DNA of 64,000 nt from Puffinus mauretanicus (Eukaryota > Chordata > Aves > Procellariiformes > Procellariidae). Shown here in pieces: positions 37,124 through 51,200 of this stretch. Below the pieces are notes generated by a model that worked only from the letters and a program-made list of their open reading frames with translations, searched no databases and was not told the origin of the DNA. Position 1 is the stretch's first letter; every line of letters begins with the position of its first letter. The stretch is taken from positions 806,001 through 870,000 of the forward strand of contig JAJKFH010001480.1 in assembly GCA_023333565.1 (NCBI GenBank). Direction: 5' to 3'. Made by a program: the position numbers and the translations under genes.

Positions 37124-38590
37124 AAAGAAAATGAAGTCCACATTCTAAAATCAGTCCCTTTGGAATACTGTAAATTGGCTTCACTGAATTCAGGTGAAAC
37201 AAGGAATGTCTATACTTTGTTTTCATGGGCTTTGGTATTTTGAATATTTCTATGCAGTTGAAATTATAAGAACTAGATTGTTTAGATTTACACATTTTCT
37301 TTAGAACTACAATGTACTTGAAAATGCTTTTCAATGAGAGGCCCCTCCTCTTCACAGTTTGTATCCACATCACTCTGTTTAAAAGTGACCAGGAATTGAA
37401 GAGAGGTGCCTCAGAAGGGCTATGAAGAATAGTCAGTTATGTAGGAGTGCAGTCACTGTAAGCACGAGCTTCATGCTTATGCCATGTTTCCTGAGGGAGA
37501 AATTTCAGAATGCTCACACAGAATAGCTGGACAACTCCTTTTGCCATTTGTATTTCTGTAGAGGTAGGACCAGAGTTTCAACAAGCCCAGAAACTGTGAC
37601 AAGTGGGTCAGCGCGAGGGGTAATTCTTAATCTTCTGTTTATATCTCGTTATCTGTTTTAGAACTTAGGCTTGTTAAATTCCCATATGAGGAGGAAGGAG
37701 TACCATAGTGTTGTTGGGCTGGTTTTGTTGTAATTATGGGAATGTGTAATGTTTGAAATTACTTTCATGTCAGATTAGTGCTTATTTTTCTAAAGATACC
37801 CTTATTTCTTTTCATGGTTTTGCCTTCCCCATGTTTACTGCTACATAACTAATCCTGCTTCCCTTTGTCTGTGTTTTTTTTTTCCTTAATCTTACTTTCT
37901 ACTATAAAATGAGTGCATTATTTTTGCAGTTGGTCCTGAGAACCTTGGATCCACAAAAGTATTTGTTTCTTGGAACCTGCTGCCAATCAGTTGCATTCGT
38001 TTCTTATTATATGATAATCCTACTCTTTATTTGGAAAATAAAGTAACTGGTCTAAGCTGTACATTGTAAAGCCCATCTCAAAAAGCAAGCAAAGGTGATC
38101 GAATGTACCAGGGCTATGTGGCACTGGAGCAGTCTGCAGCATATGCTGGAGCTGTTGTAATTGGGGGTAACCTACTGCAGCTGCCAACACTCCTCTGCAG
38201 CCCGGAGGCTGTGTAGCACTGGACAGTGAAGCTGGTACCCGCCCTGTATGTGTCCATCTTGAAGTTGATACATACATACACTTCTGTGCTGGGAGCTAAC
38301 AAGGCACTGGAAGAAAGAGCATCTACATGCATACATCTACGTGCAGGGTGTGTAACTGTGCAGCTCCTGCAGCAATCCCTGTCTGGGAGTATGCAGTCCC
38401 CTTTGCAAAAGTGGGTCTTGGTGCCAGAGCCATGGGAATGCCCCTGTGTATTACCAGACCATGATTTATGGATGCATACTAGAGTTTTTCAGCTAAAAAT
38501 TGAAATGAGTGCCTGATGTATGAAACTACTGACTCAGGAGCCTGGTGATCCTGCTAGCTGCTTTTGCAGGACTGACTACATTAAAAACAT

Positions 38591-38631
38591 AAAAAAACCA
38601 AAAGAAAACACACCCCCACCCCCACCCCCCC
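38591..38631. repeat. A/C-rich tract
   Basis: The + strand is A and C with CCCCCA units, apart from one G. It is similar in kind to the tracts at 5935 and 56775. Confidence 0.8.
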
Positions 38632-41600
38632 GGTCCCAAACCACAAAATCAAGTAGTTATCAATTTGGAATGCAGTGTCCCTGAGAATATATAAACACAG
38701 CATAAATCGTATTTTAAGTAAGATCTAGTTTGCCTCTTATTATCAGCAATACAAGTTTCTTCAACTGAACAAATGTGAAAGATTAAAATAGGACACATTC
38801 CATTCCTGAAGTTAAATGAAAGCATGTTTGTGCTTGATATGATAGGAAATAGCTTGAAGAATATTTTATTCTTTTTAAAAAAAAAAAGAAAGAAAGAAAA
38901 AAGGTATTTTAAAGCTGCCAAGGACTTTGTATACAGGTGGCTATCAATTGAGTAAGTGTCAGTTATTTAAGTGAAAGCTGGCTGGTTTATCCATATGGGT
39001 TTTTTTATTATTAGGTTTATTTTTTAGCCGACTGTGCCAGCAAACTTCATGCTTTGTTTCACCTTGTACTCATCTAAATACATGGTACTTAGTGCCAGGC
39101 AGTCCATGATCGCAACTAACCTTTGTGAAATTTAACTAGAATTGCTGTGTTCGATGCATTCATGAACATGGAATATATATTTTTATGTACAAGTAATGTC
39201 TTGCATACTTGATACATTCTTTAAGGGAGTTTTTCTGCTTGCTGTGGTGGTTGCTGGTGAATCTTTGCTACATCTGTACATTAAAAAAAAGCATATGTTG
39301 ATTTATGCGGAAAAAGTACAGAGTAAAAATGCTGCTTTTTATTACTTCTGTTAATAGCAGCCATGTTTACTTGTGAAGCAGGCAAGAGATAGAATTCTGC
39401 TGTAAATACAGCAGGACTTTGTATCAATTTAGGGAGATCTACAGGAGACATCTCAGGAGGTTGGTAAATGTCTTAAGATTGTTTATTGTAAATGTCAGAC
39501 TCATGCTGACACTGGTGCTTTAGGAAGTTCATATCTATGGAAAATCGTAGGCATCATTAATGGAGAGTTTCCTGTCTCTGCTGCTTGCCAAAATCTCCTT
39601 TCTATTTCTTCCTTCTTGCGTGGAATAATACTAGACGACTTCACATTTTGAGTATAGAAGGGCTTCTAGTTTTTGTCTGTGGGAGGCTTATGTTAAGAAG
39701 TGATATTTTACTTTTACGGTATATGTATTTAAAGGTTAAACTGAACCATGTTCATTCAGAGCTTTGTTGTTGACAGTAGCCATCTCAGACTTGTTCTGAT
39801 TTTGAAATTTTCAAAGCAGTCACCTGGGATTAGTTGAATCCTTTAAATTAGCACATATGTCATGATGATGTGATACAGGGAATCTAAATACAATTTGACT
39901 GCACTTCAAACTTTGCTTCACGAAAAGCCATCTGCCTTATGGGGTAGGTACTGCGATAGCTCATCATGTGGTCCTGGACTCCCTGGATGGCAGTGAGTGA
40001 AAACCTCCCTCTCCCCACCGCCTTTGGTTTGCCAGCTTAGGTTGGGAATAATCTTAGCCTCTGTCATTTTAGTAACGCCTTTTGACCTCAGTGTTATGTG
40101 TTGCATAGCATGAAATAAAATTGAACGGGGTGTTGTAATCCTTATCAGTAAAAGGTATCATTACTTCAGGAGTAAGATACAATTTTTCTTGCAGTGTTGC
40201 AAAATCTCAGTATTTGGAGAGTTTTAGTGGGCTATGCAGTAGCTTATTTTGCAATACTTGCAGAATTTTTTTGCCCTGTTTTTTATATTCAGTAGGTGTT
40301 CTTAATTGTTAGGTCTGATTTTTTAATATAGATAGAAGAATGAAGGTTGTACTTAGTATTATTTAAGCAAGTATGCCTTTTAATTCATAGGACAGAGAAT
40401 TTCCTAATAAACATTCACTTTGTGGTGAAATGTTTCCTAATGAGATTGTGATTGTGACTTAAACTTTTATTGTAATTAGTTGTGCTCTTTTTAATGGTAA
40501 TCAAAATCTATGGTAAAAAGTGAAATAGCAATTTCATCACTGAAATATTTTAATTAAAACATTTTTGTTGAAGTGTTAAGATTGTCTTTGCATTTTCATC
40601 AGAGCTATCACAACAGTTGTGGACTCTGCTATTCATATACTGCTTTTAAGTTTTGATAAAGTGGTGCTTTTGCACAATGGTGAGAAGATGTGATGCCAAG
40701 TTGCTGGAGGCTTTTTGGAGAGAGAAGCTTTTGAATGCTTCTAAATTCAACCAGGGGTTGCCTGAGCAGTTAATTGAACGCTGGTCAGGACCTCAGCAGT
40801 GACACTGAAGCAATATAAAGGGTGGACTGTCAGTGACACCTTAAACTTTTTCTCCAAAGATGGTATTTCTTCCTCTTCAAGGGTGTGAAGGCTTTTTAGA
40901 AATACATTTGATGAGTTAGATTGTATTTTAAGTAGCGTTTGAGTAGATCCCCATCTACATCCACTATTGGGGCATAATTCACATTCTTTTTATAATGTGA
41001 GAAGATCAAATTTATATAGAGAATAAAAGTATTCATGGTACTAGATTCTTGTTCTATTGCTTTTATTCCCTTTTCATTTTCCTTGTGATAATTTATATTA
41101 GGAAGAGATATAAAAACTTAAGAAATTATTGCAATAGTTTATTTTGTAAGATGGTGTTATAAAAATGTTTTCAAAAGCATGTGTTGTGTAGTTCACTGAT
41201 AACGTCTGTTGATCATACCACAGCATTTACTGTGTGCATTTTGCATTTAAAAAAAACCTTTGTGAAGTAAGAAAAAAGTTTACAATTGAATTTTCTAAGT
41301 CTACAATTCCCAAACCCACAAGAAATAATTGGTACAAAAGCTTTGCTTGCTGATATTAAATTTTCACTTACAGCTTGTTGGGTTTTCAGATCCCCTGCCA
41401 TTTTTGGTATAGGTATGGCAGTCTTGGTATTTCACTGTCAAATATAACATGAATCCTAAAATGTGCTGAGGATACACTGTCTCTGTGTTTCTTCTAAAGT
41501 GCTATGAATACCAGAAAGAGAAAACCTCTGTGTTGGTTGCCCCGCAACCCTGCAGATCCCCCACTGTTGTATTTAAATTACTTGTTTACAGTTCTGCTTG

Positions 41601-43687
41601 TAGACTGAATTTGAGGAAACTACTAATCCTGTTGCCAGAGCTTTGGGGTAAATATTTTATACGATTAATTCTTTAGTAGTTATAGTGTATAAAATCAATT
41701 TTATTCACTTTGTCATAAAAGCATGGCCATCTTTCATAGATTTTTATGATTCCCCCAACCTATACTTACCCAAAATGGGATACTCGCTTTTACTGTGTGT
41801 TTTCTGTTAACATTTAATCATGTTGGTGTTTCCAATTTTTAAATAACCTATACAAAGAAGATTGTTCTGCAATCTAGCTGTATATTATTTTTGGTCTGTT
41901 TTCTGAGGAAATGAGACTTATGTGATTGTGCTGTTTGTCCTGATAACTTGAGTCATGTTGTCCAAACTCAGCAAAGGTGGAGGTTTCAAAGCAAGTGAAT
42001 TTGCTATGAGTTTCAGTACTACTGCTACTGCTAATTTGTCTCTGAGAAGAGGGTTCCAGATCAATACCTATGCTGAGGTATGGGTTGTAGCCTGAGGTCA
42101 GTAGTCAACTGTTGTCTTTGGCCTGCTGATGGATTGACCTTGGCCCTGTAGCCTGGAACGAGGGATAGATGGGTGGCATCTTACCCCAGACTTATTCAGG
42201 AGATAGGGGTTATGGAAAGAGAGGGGCATGGCGGAAGGGGGCACGTGCTCATTTCTGTTACTCTCCTTGTATCAATCGAGCTGAGTCAATTCTGTGTGCT
42301 CAAAAAACACCCCCTTGTCCTCCCCTCCCCTCTCTCCCAGCTCACCCTGCAGTTGCAGAATTAGTAGATCTAATGTAAGGAAGCGGTCAGGAGCCTGCGA
42401 GTTTCACATGGCAGGACTGACCCTTTTGGCTACCTCCTGTCATTAGATCAGATTAAGTGTAGAATGAAGCTGCTTCCTTAATCTCTATTCTTTTTTAGAC
42501 TGCTCCCAAGTTCTACTGCTGTTTTATTAGCAACAAATCAAGGCTGTTCTTTCTGTTAAGATTCTTGTCTTTGGTTTAGTTGCATCTCACCTGAACTAAC
42601 TTTTTTGTGCAAGAATTCCCTTCTTTATATAATGGTTTCCATATGTCTGCTGGATCAAATCTAAATTTACCATCTTTGATTTGCGCTCCATTTTAATCCC
42701 ATCTGTTTTTTTGTCCCTCTTTAAAACAAGAGAGATGTGAAAAGAAAGTGTTTTTTCTTGATTATGCTCTCAATACAAGTCAGTGGATAACATCCAAAAA
42801 GGAGTTTTACTAGAGAGAGGTTCGATTTTGGCTTTGTTAATTCTTTAAACAGAGAGCTGTAAATGTATTATTTCTTCTACTGTACACAAAACTTTGATTT
42901 TGACTGGTCCGTGTGTTGATTCTAGCTTTGATATAGAGATATCTGTATAACATTTATTTTTATTTTAGGAGAAATAAATGCATTAAAGGTGTTTTGCTCG
43001 TAGGTAGGAATGTCATATTATCCAGCCTGTATGACTTCCATGTCAAACAAAATTCAGGCTCCAGGATGTTTTCTCTGAAAGGTCGTTGGAAAGGTGAGGA
43101 ACAGAGATGAAATGATATCATTTCATGTTTACATTTATTATACAGTGCAGTAGTGGGTTGACCTACAGGAAAATAGATCCCTACATTTGAATTCCTTCGT
43201 AACTTCCTAAGTCAATTGTTAGTTCCTTCTGCTGGAGGGAATTTTAGAAAACCATGTAGAACTGGCAGCAATTTAGCTATTACTGTATTCTGGTTTTGAG
43301 GGCTTTTAACTATTTATATCATGCAACACTGCAGCAGTATTGTTACAAGCAAGAGATTTAAAAAAAAAAAAAAAACAACAAAAACGAAACAAGTTTCTGT
43401 TATAATCTCTGCTGAATTTTTATCTGTGTTTTAGTTTTCTTAGAGGTTTCAACTAATCTGCATGTAATCTCTGTTGGAGAACATTGGCAGTATGCCATAT
43501 AACTACCTTTTTGATTTCCCCACCTTAACTGCCCTTTTCTATTTCTCCACCTTTTTATAATTCTGTCCATTAACTTGTTTGTGCCTAAAATTTTCCTTAA
43601 GGCTAGTGCTGACACAACTTGTTCTATTCTTATCTGTTTCTATGGCGTTTCATCCTTTATTGCTTGGTATTTTCTTACACAATTTTC

Positions 43688-43709
43688 TATGGTTGTTATG
43701 GCAACCATA
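43688..43709. promoter_or_regulatory. X-box-like hairpin
   Basis: The arms TATGGTTG (43688-43695) and CAACCATA (43702-43709) are perfect complements around a 6-base spacer. The core GTTGTTATGGCAAC (43692-43705) resembles an RFX X-box with one perfect half-site. Function is not shown. Confidence 0.3.
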
Positions 43710-46700
43710 AATAGCAAATTTGTCAATTTTCAGGCAATATTGCTTTCAAAATTTTGCATGATATTAAATTGCTGAGGAAGAGGTGAAATATTTTCAGCAT
43801 AGTTAAGCAAATTAATATGATTAAGTTAAATATCTTGTAGTTTTGCAATGTTGCTGCTTCTAGGCAAGGTGTTATGCACTGTGATGCTACTTGGGAGAGT
43901 ATAAATAGAATACATTTGTGGAAGTAGGAGAAATTGTTAAATTACTGAAACTACTCCTTTGCTGCTATTCTAATGGCCAGGATCTGGTAAACGTGACAGG
44001 CCTTCTAGCAACATCATCATCAACCAGGTTAGTAGGCATTTAGTTCATAATTACTAGGGTTCCCTGTGCAATACAGACCATCAGATGGCATAAGTACAAA
44101 CTACCAGAATGGAAGATGTTTGGAGATATTAATGTCAAAAACAACAGAATGAGATATTTTTCTAAGATTGTGTTTAAAGCAAGAGGAGATACTGATGGAA
44201 GAGAGAGGAATGTGGTTTGAGATTGAAATGGGTGAGGACTGCAAGAAGCCAATACCTCTGTGAATGAGTGTTTAAAGTCAGAATCGCTAATGAAAATGGA
44301 AGCAATCAAAATTATTTATTTTAAAAAATGAACTGATGGACCAGGTCCACAGGGTTTTTTTGTATACAACATGATTATGTTACTACTTTAAAATACCTGT
44401 TCATATATTTGGGATTTTAAAATATTTTGAAGTCATTACTTGCATTCATTGTGCCTTTTAATAGAGCCTTTGGTGAATTTGACATTCACTGTAACAAAAT
44501 AATTTGCTAAAATAAATTATTTTTTGTTTTCTCCAATATGTTTGATTTTACAGCACTATGAATGTGTGCACATATATCTGTATGTGAGATTAAGTAGGAA
44601 TATTATAATGAAAACCTTACCTGTTCAGTGGCGTCAAAAACCCCAGCAAAATATTGCCTTCTTCATGTCTATAGCCTTCTTAAATTGTTAATGTAACTTC
44701 TCTGATGGTAAGATGCTGGGACATCTAGTCTTTGATTACATTCTGATTTCAGACCATAAGAATGCAAGGTCTCCAGCTGTGTCAGCAGTGGTGCAACTCT
44801 CAAAGACAGTAAGCAGAAAAAGAGGTGTAATTTTCCCCCCATCCAAACCTGAGCTGCCAGTTTGTTTCTTGTGGGATAAAGGAATTGGCTAGTTGGTCCA
44901 CTGCTCAGTATGTGTGGTAGTTCAGCAAGGCAGTTTGTATTCAAAACCGTAACAGCTTTTCAGAGGATGGTGGCTTAAAGCCAAAAGCCACTTCTCTGTC
45001 ATCAGTAGAATCTACCCGGAAAATCATTTTGAGTTTCCAAATAAAAATATATCTCTTTCTTTTGGGTGGAAAAGGGAGAGGAGAGGAGGCCGGTGCTGGA
45101 GACTCGTTAAATTATTACATTTCTGAGGTACTTTGGATTTGTTGCTGTATGTTAATACCAGGTTTTAAACTATCTGATATCGTGCTGTTTTCTGCTTGTG
45201 ACAGTATGTAAATGTTATAAAGATACTCACAATTTTGAGTATCCTTCTGCCACATAAGGTGAATTTCATTAGCATCAGTTCAAGAATGTATGCTATATAT
45301 TTATGTCTTTCTGAGAGTAGTTTTTCTTCAACAGTAAATCCTAATGCCCACTTCCAGACATGTGCAGTAACTGGATCAAGAAGTAATCTGTGTGCGTTGC
45401 TAAATTTTTAAGTTCAGGACAGTTATGCAGTTTTTTGACACTAAGCCTATGTTTCCCTGCATTTGTGCTCATGCATATGCACCAGATCTGTTGGTGATGA
45501 GGGAGTTGTTCACACCTGCTCTATTCTTACAAATTCTGAACAATTACACTTAATATGTGACCAGTCCCATTAATTTGTCTCTGTTCAGTGTTATGTCTTT
45601 GAATGCAGGATACAATTCAAACTGAGGAATAGATGTTCCGTAAGCAGAAACCCCAGTGATGTATTCTAAATAAATTGCAAGAGCATTTCATAACCTCAAC
45701 GTTTATATTTTCATCTTTACTTTGGAAAAGCAATACTCTGAAGATGGTCAAAGCAATTGAACTGCTTTTACGAGGCACTGTAAATTGAAATAAAATTTGG
45801 CTTTCAATTATTTCTGAAAGTGCAGTTATGAAATATATAGTTTTATTTAAAGATGAGCCTGTGAGCTGTGTAGCAGTTGACTGCATTGAGCACAGATTTT
45901 GTTTGAGTACTGACACCTTGCATTTGAGGAATGCATTTGTCTGGCTCACATTTTCCTTATCCTTTTTATATGGTCTAGGAATGTGCTGGATGGATTGTTT
46001 GGCATGAGTTGGAGCTTGATGGGAGCTCTCATTATTTCCTGCCCTGGTAGTTAGGGTTGGATGTAATACAGATGAGGCCCTTGGTTCTACTTCAGTTTCC
46101 AAATCATGAATACTAAATCAATTTTAAAACCTAGATTAAATTCCCAACAGTGTTTTTCTGGAGAGGGATTTAGATTTGAAGTTTGAGACACTTGAACATT
46201 ACAGTTGTTCAAGTGCAGTATATGTAGCATTTTCATTGTTGATATACTATGCCATGAATAAGATCTTATAATTATTTTCCTTTTCTTTACCGATTTTAAG
46301 TCTAGAAGACTGAAACATAATTGAAACCTAGATAATCACGCAAGAGATGAATTGGAAAATGAGCAGAGAGGCCAGAAAGATTCTACTGAGACTTGGGTCA
46401 CATCATAAGGGTTTGCAGAGCTCGTACCATTCCCTAGTTGTGGGCTATATAATTGACATAATTTACTCCATAGATGCGGAAGTGGAAGAGTGAGAACTAT
46501 AAATTGGGACTGGGATTAATGAACAGTGTTGGCACAAAAGCTTGCACAGCACCTGTTTACATTGAGTAATAAACCATAACTATACCTGCAGATTATAATC
46601 TGAAAAACCTAATTAAACAAATCGGTGTTGTTCTGTACTCTGTGACAAAGCAAATAGATCAAATGCTGTAGACCTTCCTAGGCGATAATACTGTGAAAGT

Positions 46701-47630
46701 AAGAAGGAACTGTGCTAATTTTTGGCTTGATCAAATTAATGTTTGAGTCATAGACAAAATATTTGATAATAAAATATTTCTTTGGTAAATGATTTTGGAC
46801 TCAGTAAGTGAATATGCCCCTGAATCATTGAATCTTGTCCAATGAATAAATGGAGTTTCTAAACTAATACAGAGTGAGCATCACACTTTTCACAGGGTGG
46901 ATTGTGTTTTAGAGAATAGAATTAGATTATGGTTAAGTGTACTGTTCAGTGGTGAGATAGCCTGGATTTCTTGTCCATTAAGATGAGAGTGGTCTGGTTT
47001 TTTAATTTAGTATTGCTTTTAGTTGTGTGTTGGTACATGGGCTTCTTAATTAATCTGTTTTGACATGAATGATTATCAATGATTATCTTGTTCTGTATTT
47101 TCCTACTTTTGGGATATTTCTTAGTATATTACTTGTAGTGAGAATAGCCTACTACATGTCTGTAAAGGAAAAGTTACTGTATATTATTTAAAAGCTGCTA
47201 GCTAAGTGGTGCTATTTGATAGATTATCCATTTCTGTATTTGTTCACTTATTTTAGATCTAATTTAGTCTGGATTAGAAGCAAGACAGTAGCTGTCTACT
47301 AGATTTAGACCATTGTAAAGTGGATTTCATTTGGTTGATTAAAGGTTATTTCATAGTCAGTGTTTGTTTAAGCCGTGTTTCACAAATGTGGAGCTAGTGC
47401 ATTTTGACAAAAGAGAAACTAAATCCACTTTAATGAACCAGCTGAAACTCTGCAGTATTTGTCTGATTGGTATGATTTGTAGATAAGACTTTGATAGAAG
47501 GCAGCATTAGGAAGAGTTAATAAACTATTGTTTAAGGTGTAAAGAGATTTTAAAAAAATCTGCTCAGTTTTTGAGCACAATAAAAAAGTTTCCTAAACAA
47601 TTTTAATCAGTTTTCATAACATCAAAGCTG

Positions 47631-48230
47631 TCATAAGCGAATGAAATCTCCAGCCCCTGTGGCTGGCGAGCTGCTGAAAGCGATGCAGAAGTGGAACAGT
47701 ACCTTTCTGTTATCCAGGGACTCCATGGGCCACGCTGCTGCCGTTGGGAGCCCAAATCTTTTAGCAAGCTGAGTTCTTTCAGTGCTTAGGAAAACTGTGA
47801 ACCACATCAAACTAAATAGGTAGTCAAGCAGTTCTGCGGGGGGGAAAAAGATTTCAAAAAAATTATTGGGGAAGTAATAAAGAAAACTTGAGAAACTACG
47901 GACTGAGTAGTTAAAAAGCAGTGCTTCTGTTAAATCCTTGAAGTTATACAGAAGATGAAACATGCTTCTGTCTAGCAATGATGCTGGTAGCCTCGGGCTG
48001 GGGGATTGCTTCTCCCCTCCCAGATCGCTACAGGTCTCTGTGCAGTGTCCATGTGCTGTGTGTTGGTGCTTAAGCTCAGCTAGGCTTGGCTGTCGTCCTC
48101 TCCCTGATCCCTCTCCCAAGGCGGTAACCCGTGTGCCTTTCCTGAGGCAGGGATCTCTTCTTCCCCCTGCTGCGACTAACAGCTCAGTTAAATCTCTCTG
48201 CTTAGACCTGGCTTTGTTCAGTTGCTGCAC
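47631..48230 (-). other. 199-codon open frame, unrecognised
   Basis: This is the longest open frame in the window, in a patch that is more GC-rich and has more CpG than the surrounding intron. The predicted product has a basic, Gly/Arg-rich start and an aromatic-rich middle. I recognise no domain. No splice sites, poly(A) signal or promoter clearly accompany it. A chance open frame in GC-richer DNA is the simplest reading. Confidence 0.15.
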
Positions 48231-51200
48231 TCAGATTCTGCTCTTTCTGATGTTTTGCAGGCCTCTCTCAACTGATGTCTCAGTTTTGCTCTCTTTGCTA
48301 TATTTTCTTCCTTCCCCCAGGGATTAGGAAACCTGGCATTTGTTGCCTATAAATTGCCCTAAGTTTCTGGACTATAGGATTTTTCCTGTCCATGTTGTAC
48401 TGAAAGTGGCTGAAACCCAACCTCTGTTGTACGTGACTACTAGAAAGCTTTCTGCATGAAATAAAATAAAACCCAGCAAACAGTATGTCTATCATTTTTC
48501 CATTTATTAAAGACGATGTGTTATTTGCCTAGATCCTTTCTAAATTGGTCGTTTTAAACTGAACTGAATTTTCTTCCTTATAAAGAATATAACTGAATCA
48601 AGGTTGCTCAGCAAACAAGATATAAATTTGCATGTGCGTTTTGGGTTGGGGTGTGCGTCTCTCCTCCAACAGATTTTCCGGTTAGGAAAATTTAGTTTTG
48701 CTGTATCCGTTTTTGGTTTAGTTTTGAGTATCAACATTCTGTGCTTCTAAGAAACTTGAGATTCACTTGTATTGTCCCTCACTAGGACATTGAGGTTTGA
48801 GGTTTAAGGTTTAAAATTCTTCTAGGTTCTTCCATTGCTCTTCAGGTTAAACACTTTTCTGGGTCTGGTTTTAACTTCAAGATTATCTCTGTGCATGCAT
48901 GTATCTTGTTGTGTCATAACTCATTATTCAATGAGTTTCCATTTTTCTTTCTATTTTAAAAATAATCTTAAATGGAACTATTGAAAAATAATATTATGTA
49001 TTTCATGAATTTGTAGATTTTAATACAGCTGTCTTTTTAACCTCAGGACTTCTATTTCATGTTACTTATGTCTTTAACTTTACTTCTCAATATAGATTTG
49101 CATTTACAAAATATTTTAGCAAAACTGGGAATATCTTTCATTTTGTATTTTATCTTCGGGATGTTTGGGGGTCTTAACTGAATGGTTTTATTTTCTAAAA
49201 TGGCTCTCATCTCAAATAGTTTATATCTTTGTTCTTAATACAGCTTGCATTTACATGTAGGTTAGTAGAATTTTACAAAAATGTAATACTGTTATTTTCT
49301 GAACATTTAAAAAATGATCCTCTCATGGAAGAATCAGATCTCAAGAAGACAGTGCCTTAACTTGAGAAAGCTTTTGAATATGAAGGTAACGGTCGGGTTT
49401 ATATAGCTGAATGATAAATGCAGTTTGCTGAAATGCGATACGTTGAACTCAAGGGCGCTGTAATGTACCTGCTGATAGCTGAGCTCATTATGAAGGACAA
49501 CTAAAAGCCCTTGCCCTGGAGAGCTACAGATTAATAGGGATAAAATGCTGACTTTTTGATACTACTTACTTGGTACACTAAGAGGTCCAGCTAAAGAATT
49601 CCTTTTCATTTTAAAGCTTTATATCTTTGCTTGATAATATTTGAAAAGGTGTTTTGGGGTTTTTTGTTTGTTTTTTTTTTTCTTTGCATGCTTTTTTTTT
49701 CCTCCAAAAGTAGAAAGAGCTGGGGGGGAAATCCTGTATATTTTTAGATCAGGTAGCTGATCTAAATGGTAGCTGCTTTGCTATCAGCACTGTGTGGGTA
49801 TATTTGCAATCAAGTTTAAATAGCATGGTGAGTATCCAGATGGCGTGTTTTTCCTAAGCTTTAGATTATTTACTCTGTTGGGAGCTCCAGTAAACATTTA
49901 TAGTATTCTTCAGGACTAACTGTACCATTAAGCTTGAGATGCCCGGTATAGAAAATCACAGTATATAAAAAACCACCTAGATCTTCTCTAAGGCATTTCA
50001 AACTGTGAATTTTTGTCTGTGATACTCTAAAAGTAATTTTTAATAATGTCTGTGATGGGTGATGCAATTCTAAAGAGAAGGTGATAGCAAATTAGTGTCG
50101 TGCTTCAGTAGACTCAATTCTAAGCGTGTAATGTAACAATACACTCTCTGTAAATGAAGGGAATGGTAGGATTTTTTCCTTCTGTACACTTTTAAAATTA
50201 AATTTATTTATTAAACTTATTTATCAGAAACTAAAGATTTGATCTTATTAATGGATGTTTACTAGCTGTCAGGTTTTTGAGATACATTGCTTGCCGTTTA
50301 TGTCCCCATGTTCAGATTCTTCTATGTTGTTTTATTTATTTTAGTGAAAATTATATACCTCGCAACTACATGAACATCAGCTGCTATAGTGGGTAAAAAC
50401 AATGTAAATGATATTTGAACTGCTTAGGATATGATAAAGCATTAATACACAATACATGACTGTTTTTTTCAGGAACTGGGTAAAACGCAACAGGCAAAAG
50501 TTAGCATTATTGCTAATTTTACACTGTGTTTCACGATGATCTGTGCTTTTCTTTAGATTTCAGTTCCTGAAAGCTTATTAAAGTTTTTGGCTACTAGTTT
50601 TTTTTTAGCATTTTTAATTGCAGAAATGTTTAGATTCTAGCTGCCTCCTCATGACTCAGAAATGAAAAGGGAAATAAAAAGACATTTCCCTCCTCCGAAA
50701 AATGTCTTATTTTAGGAATCTAATTTTTAAGGGTAATTTAATGAAGGTGAAGGACCCAGCTCGTGATTTTGGAATTTTAGGATTGGCAAAGGATTGCTCA
50801 AAAAGGATTTCAGGATTGCTCAAAGGAAAGCCCTGGGCAGTATTCAACAAAGGTATGCAAATGATAGTATGCATTAATGCTGTAGAAAACTTTTTTTTCC
50901 CCCTTGGTGGTTTGCTGTTGAAATGTAACTTTATATGAAGCTCAGAAAAGCCTTCTAGAGCTGAAAAATGTTGATGGTAGTAACTGAGATTTAGCTTTGT
51001 GTTATTAAAATGATGTGCAATTTTTAATGTCTGAGCAGAGGGGTTTTTACTAGTGAAAATAGGAATTAATCATGCAACACTTATATGCAATTTTATCCCT
51101 AAAAAGACTTTTAAAAATTACATGAACTTGTCCGTCTTTAATTTTCTCTGTGTCAGGTGCTTATTTTACCTCCCAAAATGTTTAAGATAACTGCAGTCCT

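Larger units (their letters stand above)
37124..47630. other. Intronic gap, nothing recognised but small motifs
   Basis: This is AT-rich intron DNA. An A/C tract lies at 38591-38631, a GC-richer patch at about 38090-38480 and another at 42160-42430, and an X-box-like hairpin at 43688-43709. No gene, RNA or mobile element is recognised. Some AT-rich blocks may be conserved noncoding elements, which cannot be judged from one genome. Confidence 0.55.

Noticed and set aside
36863..37243. Several overlapping open frames of 66-104 codons on both strands
   Set aside because: They arise from the G/T-only tract, where few stop codons are possible in either strand. The predicted proteins are low-complexity runs.
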